Positions 16,498 to 25,924 of a stretch of 64,000 bases of DNA are shown here, piece after piece (within the stretch, counting starts at the first letter, position 1; the number at the start of each line of letters is the position of its first letter). The DNA lies in the NCBI RefSeq assembly GCF_025353885.1, contig NZ_JANXNX010000082.1, positions 37,754 through 101,753 of the forward strand. Direction: 5' to 3'. Both the position numbers and the translations under genes were made by a program. The notes below the pieces were generated by a model. The model made no database searches. It was not told the DNA's origin and was given only the letters and a program-made list of their open reading frames with translations. This DNA is from Sphingomonas sp. Its GTDB lineage: Bacteria > Pseudomonadota > Alphaproteobacteria > Sphingomonadales > Sphingomonadaceae.

Positions 16498-18906
16498 TCA
16501 GCGCCCCTGCGGCCGCGAAGACGGCTCAGCGGTGATTGCGGCACGGCCGACCGCCTGGCAATCGCGGTCGTCGGTTGCCCGAAACGGGAGCGCCCCGCAC
16601 CCTGTCGGCCCGCCATACAGCCATCCCGAACCCATATAGCCGACGTAGACGCGGCCGAAAATGTTCTTGTCCCCCTCGATCACGATCACTTGGTCGAGCC
16701 GACCCATCGGGAATTTCCCGACCTGTTGCCAGCTGTCGGCATTGTCGGTCGATCGCCAGATCGCATAGGCCCCGCCGACGCGGCCGGAGATGAATATCGT
16801 CGGATAGTGCGCCTGCGGGGCGGCCTTACCAAAGGCGATATCGTCGACGCGATCGATGTTTTCGAGCGTAGTCCAGGTGGCACCGCCGTTGACAGAGCGT
16901 CGCAGTCGGGTGTCGGGGCCATAGCTGACGCCTGAGGTAAAGAACAAATTTCCCGCAACGCCGGGAACGGCGCGCAGCTTTGCCGCCTCATGACTATGCG
17001 GCGCAATCTCGCCCTCGAACACGCGCTGCCACGATCCGCCGCCATCGGTCGTTCGCCAAAGGCCGGTCAGCGCCGAATTGGCGCCCCCGCCACTGTGCAC
17101 GAGATAGAATGTCGCGGCATCGACGCGGTCCGCCGCCAGTGTCTTGCGACCCCCATATAACTTCTCATAGGATCCGGTCAGCGGCAGTTTTTCGCCGGGA
17201 AGCGAGACCCGGGTCCAGCTGAGCCCTCGATTGCGGGTGAAAAAGGGCGAGCGGTTGAACGCGGGTGCCCAGACGATGTTCTTCGTGTCGTTGGCGGATA
17301 CTGCAATCGTGCCGAACGACATGCGCCAAGGGTCATTAGCCCGGGTTCCCGGTGGCGTCGGCAAAGTGGCAAACTTGGTCCAGTTCTGGCCACCATCCAG
17401 ACTGTAACCGGCAAGGATCGTATCGCCGTCCTCCGCACAGCATTGCCGTGCGTCGGAGGCATTCGTGACGATGAATGCCGGATCGGCTGCACTCCAATCG
17501 AGCTGCTGGGCGGAAATCAGCACCCGTGGTTTCGGGCCGAACGTCGTCGAAAAGCGGTCGAGATCGGGTTTCCGGTGGATCCCGAAATCCCATGCGGCAA
17601 ACAATGGTGCCTGTCCCGGCGGGGCGATCACGTCGTTGGCGACCAGTTCCTCGATCCCCCGCGCCCGGATTTTCCAGTTGAGCGCCGAACAGCCGGTGCC
17701 GAGATCGGCAAAATAGGGGCCGACGCCTGCGGCGACCCACAGCCGGTTACGCACCACCGGATCGAAGGCGATCTGGCCGGAAGCGAAAAACGCGCCGTTG
17801 TTGACCTTCAGATATTGGGGTTCGCCGGGGCCGGTCGACGTGTTGCGATAGGCGGCGGTCCAGCCAGCGCCGCCGTTGACCGAACACCATGCGCGACCGC
17901 CCATGTCGGTCAGGACGATCTGACTGCCCTGCGGATTGGCGGCAACCCCTGCAAAATCGGCGACCGGCAGCCCGTGGCCCGACAAGTCGGTCCATTTCCC
18001 GGCGCGTAACACCCAGGCTTTTTTGGCTTCCTGATCGATCACAAACAGGCTGCCATCGGCGGCGAAGCTGGTCTGGGCAATGGTGACGGGGCCGGGCGAT
18101 CCCACCGGCGTGACGGGCCGGAACACGCCATCGGGCAATGCCATATACAGGCCGTGGCCCGGAGACGCCGCATACAGTGGCGGCGGTTGCCTGTGGCCGG
18201 GTGAGGGGCCGAAACGGACCGTGATGGGTGGGCTCTGGATGCCGGAGGCCGGGCGCAAGTCGGCACCGGGCGGGACCGAATCCACGTGCGTCCAACTGGC
18301 TGCGCCGTCGCTCGATTTCCACAAGCCGTCCTCGGCCGTCCCGAGATAGAGCAGGTCAGGATCGACCGGGCTGACCGCCATGAACGCGCCATACAGGCGG
18401 AATTCGCTGTTGGCGTTGAACGGGTGGGGGAAGGGCGCCTTGCCCGACCGTAGCTGCCATGAAGCCCCGCCATCATCCGACCGATAGACCCGCGCCATGA
18501 TCGCCATGTAGATCCTGCGGGGATCACCCGGTGCCACGGCCACCTCGAACGCGCCCTGGTTCATGCCGTTCTGGGTGCGATCAAATGCCGGGACACTGGC
18601 GGCGCTGGCCAGCTGGACCCAGCGATCGGCCGAGACGTTCCAGATATAGGCACCGTGGACGTCGGTGCGAACGACGCGCGTGGCCCCGGTCGCATCGGTC
18701 GCCATACCCGTGATGTAACCGCCGCCGCCAATCGCCACGGATCGCCACAAATAGGCCTCGCCGGTGCTGGGTCCGTCGGCGGAGGTCGCTTTATCGGGGT
18801 CGGACGAGGCGTTTGCACAGGAGGCGGTGGCGAACAGGCCAAGCATCGTGCACGCCATTATCAATGAGCCCAAAAACTGGCCCAGAAACTTTTGAAAGTG
18901 CTGCAT
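16498..18906 (-). CDS. Exported GH74-like / Asp-box beta-propeller glycosidase
   Basis: 802 residues. A hydrophobic leader (about 12-29) ends in TASC with Cys30, a possible but atypical lipobox. The mature N-terminus has IGGGGYITGMATD (about 59-71) and RTDVHGAYIW (80-89), which match the start of GH74 xyloglucanases. At least six Asp-box motifs follow, including SDDGGASW (143-150), SVNGGAGW, SLDGGQNW, TTDGGGSW and SVNGGATW, as in tandem seven-bladed propellers. GH74 enzymes cleave beta-1,4-glucans. Beside exopolysaccharide genes it more likely trims the cell's own polymer than degrades plant xyloglucan (inference). It is divergent from the flippase gene. Confidence 0.7.
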   Translation of the reverse strand: MQHFQKFLGQFLGSLIMACTMLGLFATASCANASSDPDKATSADGPSTGEAYLWRSVAIGGGGYITGMATDATGATRVVRTDVHGAYIWNVSADRWVQLASAASVPAFDRTQNGMNQGAFEVAVAPGDPRRIYMAIMARVYRSDDGGASWQLRSGKAPFPHPFNANSEFRLYGAFMAVSPVDPDLLYLGTAEDGLWKSSDGAASWTHVDSVPPGADLRPASGIQSPPITVRFGPSPGHRQPPPLYAASPGHGLYMALPDGVFRPVTPVGSPGPVTIAQTSFAADGSLFVIDQEAKKAWVLRAGKWTDLSGHGLPVADFAGVAANPQGSQIVLTDMGGRAWCSVNGGAGWTAAYRNTSTGPGEPQYLKVNNGAFFASGQIAFDPVVRNRLWVAAGVGPYFADLGTGCSALNWKIRARGIEELVANDVIAPPGQAPLFAAWDFGIHRKPDLDRFSTTFGPKPRVLISAQQLDWSAADPAFIVTNASDARQCCAEDGDTILAGYSLDGGQNWTKFATLPTPPGTRANDPWRMSFGTIAVSANDTKNIVWAPAFNRSPFFTRNRGLSWTRVSLPGEKLPLTGSYEKLYGGRKTLAADRVDAATFYLVHSGGGANSALTGLWRTTDGGGSWQRVFEGEIAPHSHEAAKLRAVPGVAGNLFFTSGVSYGPDTRLRRSVNGGATWTTLENIDRVDDIAFGKAAPQAHYPTIFISGRVGGAYAIWRSTDNADSWQQVGKFPMGRLDQVIVIEGDKNIFGRVYVGYMGSGWLYGGPTGCGALPFRATDDRDCQAVGRAAITAEPSSRPQGR

Positions 18907-19038
18907 GCCGCACGCCTAAGGCAGTTTATTCTGTTCGACGAGGGGCTAACCACCTGTCCTACACGGCCAGCGTCATTTAACGGCGGTCCCTGTAGAGAAC
19001 GAATCGCCATTGATTCCGGCAAGGGCAACGAAAACGTC

Positions 19039-20289
19039 TTGAGAAAACTGGATTTGCCCTTTGCCAGCGCCGCGCGATATTCGCTGGCGATCCTTGGCCC
19101 GATCGGATCGGCGGGCGCGCAGTTCGCGCTGTCGCTCGTGCTGCTGCGCGTGCTCGACCAGGGTGGCTTCGGGCGGTTTTCGTTCCTGTTGGTGCTCTCG
19201 CAATTCACCTGGGGCATCTGGACGGCGTTGTTCTGCGCGCCGCTGCCGCTGCTGCTGTCGCAGGGGACGGGCGAAACCCGCGACCGGACCCGGCGCACCA
19301 TCCAGAACGCCAGTCTGATCGGTGCCGTGGTGGCGCTGATCCTGTTCGGCGTCGTCGGGATGTTACTTGGCGAAGATTTCGGGGCGGCGGCGATCTTTGC
19401 CGCTTATGCCGCCATGTCGCTGTTGCGGTGGTTTGCCCGCGCCCACGCCTATGCCATCGGCGCGCAGGTCAGGACCACGATTTCGGACATGGTCTATGCC
19501 GCGACGGTGCTGATCGGGGCCGGGCTGTTACTGGTGTTCAAGTCGGACGCGCTGTTGTCGGCCTGGGCGATTCTGTTTGCCGGGGCGACGCTGGGCATGA
19601 TCCCGTTTGGCCGGACTTACCTGCGTGAACAGTTTTTGCAGGTCTCACCCCGCGCGCTCGCCGACTATAGGCCTGTCTGGCGCGAACATTCCCGCTGGTC
19701 GCTGTTTGGCGTGGCGACGACCGAGGCGACCGCTAATGCGCATACCTATTTCGTGATTCTGCTGATGGGGCCGACCGCGTTTGCCCCCATCGCGGCCAGC
19801 GCGCTGATCATCCGGCCGATCAACGTCGCGATGAACGCGCTGACCGAATTCGAACGGGCGCAGATGGCGCGCCAGATCGGGGCGGGGCGGGTCGACCTGG
19901 CCCATCGCGCCGCCCGCTTTTTCCGGGCCGCGCTGGCGCTGGTCTGGCTGCTGACGGCGGTCGCGATCGTCGCGTTGTTCTACCGGGCACCGTCGCTGAT
20001 CTTTCCACCGCAATACGACATCGGCGTGCTCGTCACCGGCGTCACGCTGTGGATGCTGGTCTCGGCGATCCGGGCGATGCGCACGCCGGAAAGCGCGCTG
20101 CTGCAGGCGGCGGGGGCGTTCCAGCCGTTGGCCCGGGCGAGCCTGTGGTCCTCCATCGTGTCGATCGTCGCGGTGCTGGCGCTGTTGATGCTGGGCCAGC
20201 CGCTGTGGTCGATCGTCGGCATCCTGTTCGGGGAGGCGGTCTTTGCGGCGCTGACCTGGCGTGCGGTGCGGGTGTGCTTCAGGCCCTGA
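19039..20289 (+). CDS. Polysaccharide flippase, MOP/Wzx type
   Basis: About 416 residues with 12 or so hydrophobic segments, starting ARYSLAILGPIGSAGAQFALSLVLLRVLDQGGFGRFSFLL, the usual N-terminal pattern of Wzx/PST flippases. It would move undecaprenyl-linked repeat units across the inner membrane. No ATG lies near the family start; TTG at 19039 (MRKLDLPFAS) is the best choice, because the frame further upstream runs into the divergent GH74-like gene. It is one of two Wzx candidates in the locus. Its last 11 bases overlap the end of the convergent glycosyltransferase. Confidence 0.8.
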   Translation: MRKLDLPFASAARYSLAILGPIGSAGAQFALSLVLLRVLDQGGFGRFSFLLVLSQFTWGIWTALFCAPLPLLLSQGTGETRDRTRRTIQNASLIGAVVALILFGVVGMLLGEDFGAAAIFAAYAAMSLLRWFARAHAYAIGAQVRTTISDMVYAATVLIGAGLLLVFKSDALLSAWAILFAGATLGMIPFGRTYLREQFLQVSPRALADYRPVWREHSRWSLFGVATTEATANAHTYFVILLMGPTAFAPIAASALIIRPINVAMNALTEFERAQMARQIGAGRVDLAHRAARFFRAALALVWLLTAVAIVALFYRAPSLIFPPQYDIGVLVTGVTLWMLVSAIRAMRTPESALLQAAGAFQPLARASLWSSIVSIVAVLALLMLGQPLWSIVGILFGEAVFAALTWRAVRVCFRP

Positions 20290-21349
20290 GGCATTCGCGC
20301 AGGGCGGCGTCCAGCGCCTGCAAACATTGCGACCAGTCGAAGTCGGCGCGGACCCGCTGGGAGATGTCGTTGCCGCGTCGCCGGATGTCGGCGATGACTA
20401 GCCCGGCGATCCATTCGGCGGTATCCTCGACAGGCCGCTCGGGGCCGACGACATGGCCGTCATAGGTCGCGACCATGCTGCGCGCACCGGCGAGGTCGAG
20501 GCAGACCGGAACGACCCCGCAGGCCATCGCCTCCAGTACGATCAGCGGATAGGAATCGATCCGCGACAGATGGATCAGGACATCCGACCGCTGGAGCGCA
20601 ACGACCATCTGCGGCATCGACTTCGGACCGGGCACGGTGACATGGTCCGCCAGCTGGTGCCGGGCGATCCGGTCGTGAAGCGCGGCGTTGGTCACAGCGT
20701 CGGCGGGACCAACGATCTCGGCCGAAAACACCAGCCCCGCGTCGCGGAGCGCGGCGCACACGTCGACGACCAGGAAACTGCCCTTGCCCTCCGACAATCG
20801 GCTGGCGTGGATCAGGCGCAACTGCGCGGGGTCCTTCGCGAGCGGATCGGGCCGCGCCGCCAGCATTTCGGCTGGCAGAAAGGTGATGATCCGCGAGCGA
20901 GGGACACTGGCGGGCAGATTCAGTTCGCCTTCCTGCGTGGCCGACAGCAGGGCGAAGCGGCTGGCATGGCGCAGCGCCCACCCGCTGAGGCGTCGCAGGA
21001 CCGGGCTGGATTGCGATTTCCAGTTCGAACCGAGGTGCGGCGTCACCATCACGCGCATCCCGAGCAGGCGGGCGACGATCAGATAGGCAAGGTCGGGCAG
21101 GTTCACATAGTGCAGCCAGATGCAATCGGGGCGATCACGGCGCTGGCCGATCAGGGCGGCAATGCCGCGCAGGTACAGCGCCAGCGTGCCGAGCGACAGA
21201 TAGGCACTGCTGGTCATGATGCGCGTCACCTGCCAGTGGCCATCCCGCGCAAGCGCCGCGCTGGCACGGTCGCAAAATGCCTCGACCCCGCCCGTATGCG
21301 CCGACGATCCGCCCAGCATGACCAGGCGTAGTGTATTGGCACCGGCCAC
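20279..21349 (-). CDS. Glycosyltransferase family 4
   Basis: About 356 residues from a GTG at 21349, two bases before the stop of the upstream polymerase gene. GT-B fold: the N-terminal strand RLVMLGGSSAHTGGVEAF, LIHASRLSEGKGSFLVV at the domain linker and the donor-site segment SRIDSYPLIVLEAMACGVVPV (Glu-x7-Glu type). It transfers a sugar to the growing lipid-linked repeat unit on the cytosolic face. Donor and acceptor cannot be inferred. It forms a two-gene minus unit with the polymerase. Confidence 0.8.
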   Translation of the reverse strand: MAGANTLRLVMLGGSSAHTGGVEAFCDRASAALARDGHWQVTRIMTSSAYLSLGTLALYLRGIAALIGQRRDRPDCIWLHYVNLPDLAYLIVARLLGMRVMVTPHLGSNWKSQSSPVLRRLSGWALRHASRFALLSATQEGELNLPASVPRSRIITFLPAEMLAARPDPLAKDPAQLRLIHASRLSEGKGSFLVVDVCAALRDAGLVFSAEIVGPADAVTNAALHDRIARHQLADHVTVPGPKSMPQMVVALQRSDVLIHLSRIDSYPLIVLEAMACGVVPVCLDLAGARSMVATYDGHVVGPERPVEDTAEWIAGLVIADIRRRGNDISQRVRADFDWSQCLQALDAALRECLRA

Positions 21350-21350
21350 G

Positions 21351-22670
21351 TCAGCGCGCCCGGGTTGCGGTGTTGCCAAACAGTCGATTGTCACCCTGGC
21401 CCCGGCGCGGGGTGGCCCGGGTGATCGTCCACAGCAGCGCAATCGTCATCATCAGGAACACCTCGACGAGGGTATCGCGATCGAAAATGCTTGATTCGGT
21501 GACGTTGTGCGCGATGCAGAACATGAACACGCCCAGGATCAGCGCTCCACGCGGTCCCTGGGCAAGGGGACTCGCCAGCAATCGGACCAGCGGATAGACG
21601 ATGACCGCGCCGACGACGAGCAGCAACCCGGGCACGCCGGTTTGCGACACGACGTCCAGATAGCCGTTGTGCCCCTGCGTGACCGTCAGCACCCATCCGT
21701 TCGAATACTGATAGATCGGGCTGGCGGCCCCGATGTTCCAGAACGAACCATAGCCCGATCCCGTCCAGGGATGGTCGGAAGCGTAGCTGGCAAGCGCCGA
21801 CCAGATCCGTGTCCGCCCTGTCAGCGCGGTCGGATCGTTCAGATGCTGTAGCAGCGGATCGTTATAGACCCCCACCAGGACCGCCACGACGATCGCCAGC
21901 AAGAAAATCGTCGACAGGACGAACACGCGATACCGCGCGCTGTAGAACTGAAAGACCGCCGCCAGCCCGATCGCGAAGGCGCACAAGGCCAGCGACGTCT
22001 TCGATTCGGTCTTGAACAGGAAGAACGCGGCCAGCGCGATGACGACGGCGCGCAGCGCCTTCGGGATCCGTTTGGCATCAAAAGTGAACACGATAATCGT
22101 GATCGCGCATACCGATCCGACCAAGTTCTTTTGCAACATGAATCCGCGCCAGTCGCCGATTAGGGCCTTGTCATACGGTTCGTTCGCCTGATGGATACCA
22201 ATCTGCGGAAACATCAGGACGGTCAGGAAATTGACGAGCAGCGCGATAACGAAGGCGATGCGCAGGACAAGCATGACCTGTTGGTAGCCAAGCTGGCGGA
22301 CAACGGCGAAAATCGTCCAGATGATGATGGTGGTCAGCAGCACCCGGCGCAGGCTGATCGCGGGGTCGATCGCCCACCCCAGGCTCAACCAGCACCACGC
22401 CAGGGTGATCACAATGCCAATCGGCACGCACAGCACCCGATCAAGGCTGTCGAGCGGGCGGATCGCGTAGAGCGCCATCAGCGCGATGACAATATAGCCG
22501 ATCTGGCGGATCGGGCTGCCCTCGCCCGTCACGCCTGCCGAATCGACGACCGTCATTGCCGGACCCAGCAGCGTCAGCGAAATCAGCGCCACCAGCGTCG
22601 CCAGCAGGAACTGGCGACGGGGCAATCCCGAGCGTCCTGAACGCTTGGCGGTGAACATGTCCGCCATCAT
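21351..22670 (-). CDS. O-antigen ligase/polymerase family membrane protein (Wzy candidate 1)
   Basis: 439 residues with 10-12 membrane spans. The large periplasmic loop carries the Wzy_C pattern: LTGRTRIWSALASYASDHPW, GSGYGSFW and QGHNGYLDVVSQTGVPGLLL, with the conserved Arg and His seen in ligases and polymerases. It would join repeat units to a growing chain or ligate the polymer to an acceptor. A second such protein lies at 38034. The 261-base gap to the divergent ugd gene probably holds both promoters; I found no convincing operator in it. Confidence 0.82.
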   Translation of the reverse strand: MMADMFTAKRSGRSGLPRRQFLLATLVALISLTLLGPAMTVVDSAGVTGEGSPIRQIGYIVIALMALYAIRPLDSLDRVLCVPIGIVITLAWCWLSLGWAIDPAISLRRVLLTTIIIWTIFAVVRQLGYQQVMLVLRIAFVIALLVNFLTVLMFPQIGIHQANEPYDKALIGDWRGFMLQKNLVGSVCAITIIVFTFDAKRIPKALRAVVIALAAFFLFKTESKTSLALCAFAIGLAAVFQFYSARYRVFVLSTIFLLAIVVAVLVGVYNDPLLQHLNDPTALTGRTRIWSALASYASDHPWTGSGYGSFWNIGAASPIYQYSNGWVLTVTQGHNGYLDVVSQTGVPGLLLVVGAVIVYPLVRLLASPLAQGPRGALILGVFMFCIAHNVTESSIFDRDTLVEVFLMMTIALLWTITRATPRRGQGDNRLFGNTATRAR

Positions 22671-22931
22671 GACCGTCGTTCACGCTGCGACGAGATGCAG
22701 AAATCTAGGCCCATATGTCTGTCGTCTGCCCCCGGCTGCCTGATGTCATGTTGGTAATGCATCCCGATCGTCAATGCCATAATGGCGTGCAGGCCATCCG
22801 CGGTTTTTCCAGGGATGTTTCGCCGGATTTTGCCCGGCTCTAGTGAAAACCGTTGAACATTAAGCGCATCTCGTCGATGGATTGCCGGCGCAAGGCGTAA
22901 AGCCATCAACGATGATCGAAGCGAGGCGACT

Positions 22932-24245
22932 ATGAAGATAGCGATGATTGGTGCTGGTTACGTGGGCTTGGTGTCGGGAGCATGTTTCGCCGATTTCGGA
23001 CATTCGGTAATCTGTGTCGACCTCGATCAATCAAAGATCGACGCCCTGCATGCGGGCCGAATGCCCATTTTCGAACCCGGCCTTGCCGAACTGGTGCGGA
23101 TCAACGTCGCGGCCGGTCGATTGAGTTTCACGACCGTGCTGGCCGAGGCTGCCGTCGATGCCGATGCCGTGTTCATTGCCGTCGGCACGCCGTCGCGCCG
23201 GGGTGACGGCCATGCCGACCTCACCTATGTTTTTCAGGCGGCGCGCAACATTGCCGCTGCGGTCACCAAGCCGACCGTCATCGTTACGAAGTCGACGGTT
23301 CCGGTCGGGACCGGCGACGAGGTCGAGCGAATCCTGCGTGAAGTGGCGCCCGACATCGACTTGACCGTCGTCTCAAACCCCGAATTTCTGCGCGAAGGCG
23401 CCGCCATCGACGATTTCAAGCGGCCCGATCGCATCGTTATCGGTGCCAACGACGAACGCGCACGCAACGTCATGCGCGACGTTTATCGCCCCCTGTATCT
23501 CAATCAGTCGCCGCTGTTGTTCACCAGCAGGCGGACGGCTGAGCTGACCAAATATGCGGCCAATGCATTCCTGGCGACCAAAATCACCTTCATTAACGAG
23601 ATGGCGGATTTGTGCGAAGCCGTCGGCGCCGATGTCAGGGACGTCGCGCGCGGCATTGGCCTGGACAACCGGATCGGGTCGAAGTTCCTTCATGCCGGCC
23701 CCGGCTATGGCGGATCATGTTTTCCCAAGGACACGCTGGCCCTACTGAAGACCGCCGAGGATTTCGAGACGCCGATGCGCATTGTCGAGGCGGTGGTCCA
23801 GGTGAACGACGGACGCAAGCGCGCGATGGGGCGAAAGATCATCACCGCAATGGGTGGCGATGTTCGTGGCAAGACGGTCGGGCTGCTGGGACTGACGTTC
23901 AAGCCGAACACCGACGACATGCGCGATGCGCCCTCGCTGGCAATCGTGCAGGCCTTGCTCGACGCCGGGGCGACGGTGCGGGCGTTCGATCCCGAGGGCA
24001 TGGCGACGGCGCGCGCGCTGATGCCCGACATCACCTATTGCGAGGGACCCTATGCCGTGGCGGAGGGGGCCAGCGCGATTGCGATCGTGACCGAATGGAA
24101 CGAGTTCAGGGCGCTGGACCTGGCACGCCTGACGGGGACGATGGTGGAAAAGCGGATCGTCGACCTGCGTAATCTGTACGATGCCGATGATTTGGCGCGG
24201 CTGGGTATTGCCTATGAGTGCGTCGGGCGTCCGACGCCACGTTAA
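22932..24245 (+). CDS. ugd: UDP-glucose 6-dehydrogenase
   Basis: 437 residues. NAD-binding Rossmann start MKIAMIGAGYVGLVSGACFA, then VTKSTVPVGTGDEVE, NPEFLREGAAIDDF, and the catalytic GYGGSCFPKD with its Cys nucleophile, plus LGLTFKPNTDDMRDAPS at the C-terminal domain. It oxidises UDP-glucose to UDP-glucuronate with two NAD. This supplies glucuronic acid to the polymer, which fits the PssD/PssE pair that follows on the other strand. Length is typical of the family. Confidence 0.95.
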   Translation: MKIAMIGAGYVGLVSGACFADFGHSVICVDLDQSKIDALHAGRMPIFEPGLAELVRINVAAGRLSFTTVLAEAAVDADAVFIAVGTPSRRGDGHADLTYVFQAARNIAAAVTKPTVIVTKSTVPVGTGDEVERILREVAPDIDLTVVSNPEFLREGAAIDDFKRPDRIVIGANDERARNVMRDVYRPLYLNQSPLLFTSRRTAELTKYAANAFLATKITFINEMADLCEAVGADVRDVARGIGLDNRIGSKFLHAGPGYGGSCFPKDTLALLKTAEDFETPMRIVEAVVQVNDGRKRAMGRKIITAMGGDVRGKTVGLLGLTFKPNTDDMRDAPSLAIVQALLDAGATVRAFDPEGMATARALMPDITYCEGPYAVAEGASAIAIVTEWNEFRALDLARLTGTMVEKRIVDLRNLYDADDLARLGIAYECVGRPTPR

Positions 24246-24256
24246 GGGCGGTGGCG

Positions 24257-24313
24257 CGCCGACCTGATTCCTCAACGAGGAGGGTGGGTTCGGGTCGGCG
24301 ATCAGGTCGGGCG
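24257..24313. terminator. Inverted repeat between convergent ugd and pssD copies
   Basis: CGCCGACCTGAT at 24257-24268 is repeated in inverse orientation at 24301-24313 with one mismatch or bulge and a 32-base loop. It lies just after the ugd stop and just before the convergent gene's stop. The loop is long and there is no T-tract, so termination is only a possibility. Confidence 0.3.
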
Positions 24314-24315
24314 GA

Positions 24316-24792
24316 TTACAGCAGGCGACCTTCGAACAGCAGCCGCGGCGGCTGCGCGAGATGTTCCCACTGCGTGATCGATAGTGTGGAAAACGACTGC
24401 GCCAGCTTTCCGCTGAAGGACAGTTGTTCGGAATTCGCAACACTGTCGATCCAGATTGTCTTGGCACCATTCCAGCGACCGGCGACGAGACAGAGCAGGC
24501 CCGGCAGCGCGCCGGTGGTGATGATGAAGTCGGGCTTTGCGCCCCGGACAATCGACCAGGCGGCAAAGAAGCATCGGATCAGTTGGAGCGGACGGTTTCG
24601 GTTAGCATCGGGCAGGACCAGAACGTCGTCGATCCCGGCGCGCACGCCAAGTTCGGGATCGGTCGTTGCAAAGCTGACCTGAAAATTCTCGAACGCCGGG
24701 CGCAGGAGCATCAACTGCTCCCAATGGCCCCCCTTGGATGCCACAGCGAGCAGTTTTATCTTTTTAGCTTGGGTGTCGACCGGCGGGAGCAC
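24316..24792 (-). CDS. PssD/Alg14-like glycosyltransferase membrane subunit, copy 1
   Basis: 158 residues from a GTG that directly abuts the stop of the PssE-like gene. It shows the PssD pattern LLAVASKGGHWEQLMLLRPA, KPDFIITTGALPGLLCLVAG, KTIWIDSVANSEQLSFSGKL and ITQWEHLA. In rhizobial PssD/PssE, pneumococcal WchJ/WchK and eukaryotic Alg14/Alg13, this subunit binds the acceptor and anchors the catalytic partner. With ugd next door, a glucuronosyl transfer is the simplest reading (inference). It is clearly paralogous to the gene at 25263, sharing long identical blocks such as DFIITTGALPGL and GAKTIWIDS. Confidence 0.82.
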   Translation of the reverse strand: MLPPVDTQAKKIKLLAVASKGGHWEQLMLLRPAFENFQVSFATTDPELGVRAGIDDVLVLPDANRNRPLQLIRCFFAAWSIVRGAKPDFIITTGALPGLLCLVAGRWNGAKTIWIDSVANSEQLSFSGKLAQSFSTLSITQWEHLAQPPRLLFEGRLL

Positions 24793-25266
24793 TCAATTAG
24801 CTTCTATGAATTTTACGATGGCTTCGCGAAGGCGGATGCGACTTGGAATTTCGATGCTCTCGTCAGGGGGCAGCAGGGGCTGGCCCAGTAACGCGATCAG
24901 TTCGGCGTCGGTGCGCGCGATATAGACGCCCTGCCGTCCCTCCAGCGAACCGATCGTCGCCATCTGGTGATCGTTGCGGTGTTCCTTCAAAGCGGCGCGG
25001 CGCGGGAACAGGATGACCGGCTTGCGATATTTCTGAGCGATCACCACCGTCCCAACCCCGGCGTGCGATACGATGCAGGTTGCCCGCGACAGTATTTCAT
25101 CGAATTCGGAAGGCCGCAGCATCTTTTGCCATTCCATGTTCTTAGGCTCGTAGCTGCCGTAACCAGTCTGGGCGAAAATCGGCGTCCCGATACCGGGCGC
25201 GGCTTCATCCACGATCTTTACGAATCGGTCGAACGGCAATTGCGTGCCAACTGTCAGCAGGATCAT
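24793..25266 (-). CDS. PssE/Alg13-like glycosyltransferase catalytic subunit
   Basis: 157 residues. MILLTVGTQLPFDRFVKIVDE at the N-terminus and the donor-binding segment CIVSHAGVGTVVIAQKYRKP then RRAALKEHRNDHQ are the C-terminal GT28 domain pattern of Alg13/PssE. It binds the UDP-sugar and needs a PssD partner at the membrane. Its ATG overlaps the stop of the upstream PssD copy (ATGA), and its own stop abuts the next PssD copy, so one message carries PssD2-PssE-PssD1. Confidence 0.85.
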   Translation of the reverse strand: MILLTVGTQLPFDRFVKIVDEAAPGIGTPIFAQTGYGSYEPKNMEWQKMLRPSEFDEILSRATCIVSHAGVGTVVIAQKYRKPVILFPRRAALKEHRNDHQMATIGSLEGRQGVYIARTDAELIALLGQPLLPPDESIEIPSRIRLREAIVKFIEAN

Positions 25267-25730
25267 AGCAACGCTCCATCGTAGCGGGGGCCCGATGGCT
25301 TAGCCAGATGTTCCCACTGGGTAAGCCATAACGACGAAAACCAGCGCGCGCAGGCTCCGCTCATCGAAGATCTGTCGGAATTGGCGATACTGTCGATCCA
25401 GATCGTCTTGGCGCCCATCAGTCGCCCGACCACGACGCAGAACAGGCCAGGCAAGGCGCCAGTGGTAATGATGAAGTCAGGGTTTGCCTGACGAACGATC
25501 GACCAGGACCGCCACAGGCAGTAAAGCGCGCGGATCGGCTGGTTACGGTTCGAGTCAGGCAAAAGGTAGATGCGGTTGATGCCTTCGCGAATTGCGAGGT
25601 CGTAATTTGTCGTTGCATATTCCACCTCGAACCCCGCGAAAGCGGGACGCAACAGCATTAACTCTTCCCAGTGACCACCGGGCGAGGCCACCGCGAGCAA
25701 CTTTATTTGGTCAGTTCTTGATCTTTTCAT
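25263..25730 (-). CDS. PssD/Alg14-like glycosyltransferase membrane subunit, copy 2
   Basis: 155 residues, starting KRSRTDQIKLLAVASPGGHW. It contains the same blocks as the copy at 24316 (GGHWEELMLLRPAF, NPDFIITTGALPGLFCVV, GAKTIWIDSIANSD, LTQWEHLA), but differs in the middle (residues about 40-75) and near the C-terminus. It is first in the minus-strand trio. Having two acceptor subunits for one catalytic subunit could give two acceptor specificities, or one copy could be non-functional; both keep the conserved Gly-Gly-His. Confidence 0.82.
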   Translation of the reverse strand: MKRSRTDQIKLLAVASPGGHWEELMLLRPAFAGFEVEYATTNYDLAIREGINRIYLLPDSNRNQPIRALYCLWRSWSIVRQANPDFIITTGALPGLFCVVVGRLMGAKTIWIDSIANSDRSSMSGACARWFSSLWLTQWEHLAKPSGPRYDGALL

Positions 25731-25924
25731 GAGCCGAAAAATCGCTTTCGCTTAATCGTACGCGTCCCCCAGCGAAGCGTCCGGCCATCCTGATGTATAA
25801 CTGTTTCGTTAGCATTCGATTAGCAATAATTTGCCCCTGACATGATTTGCAGTTCGTCGCAACTGTGGCTCGCTTTATCGCCGCGAACTTGATCCGAAAT
25901 GGAGCAGGTTATCCGTAAATACGG

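Noticed and set aside
22671..22931. Regulatory operator or JUMPstart-like element in the gap between the polymerase gene and ugd
   Set aside because: I looked for ops/JUMPstart, strong palindromes and clear promoters on both strands and found nothing convincing; promoters must exist but cannot be placed.
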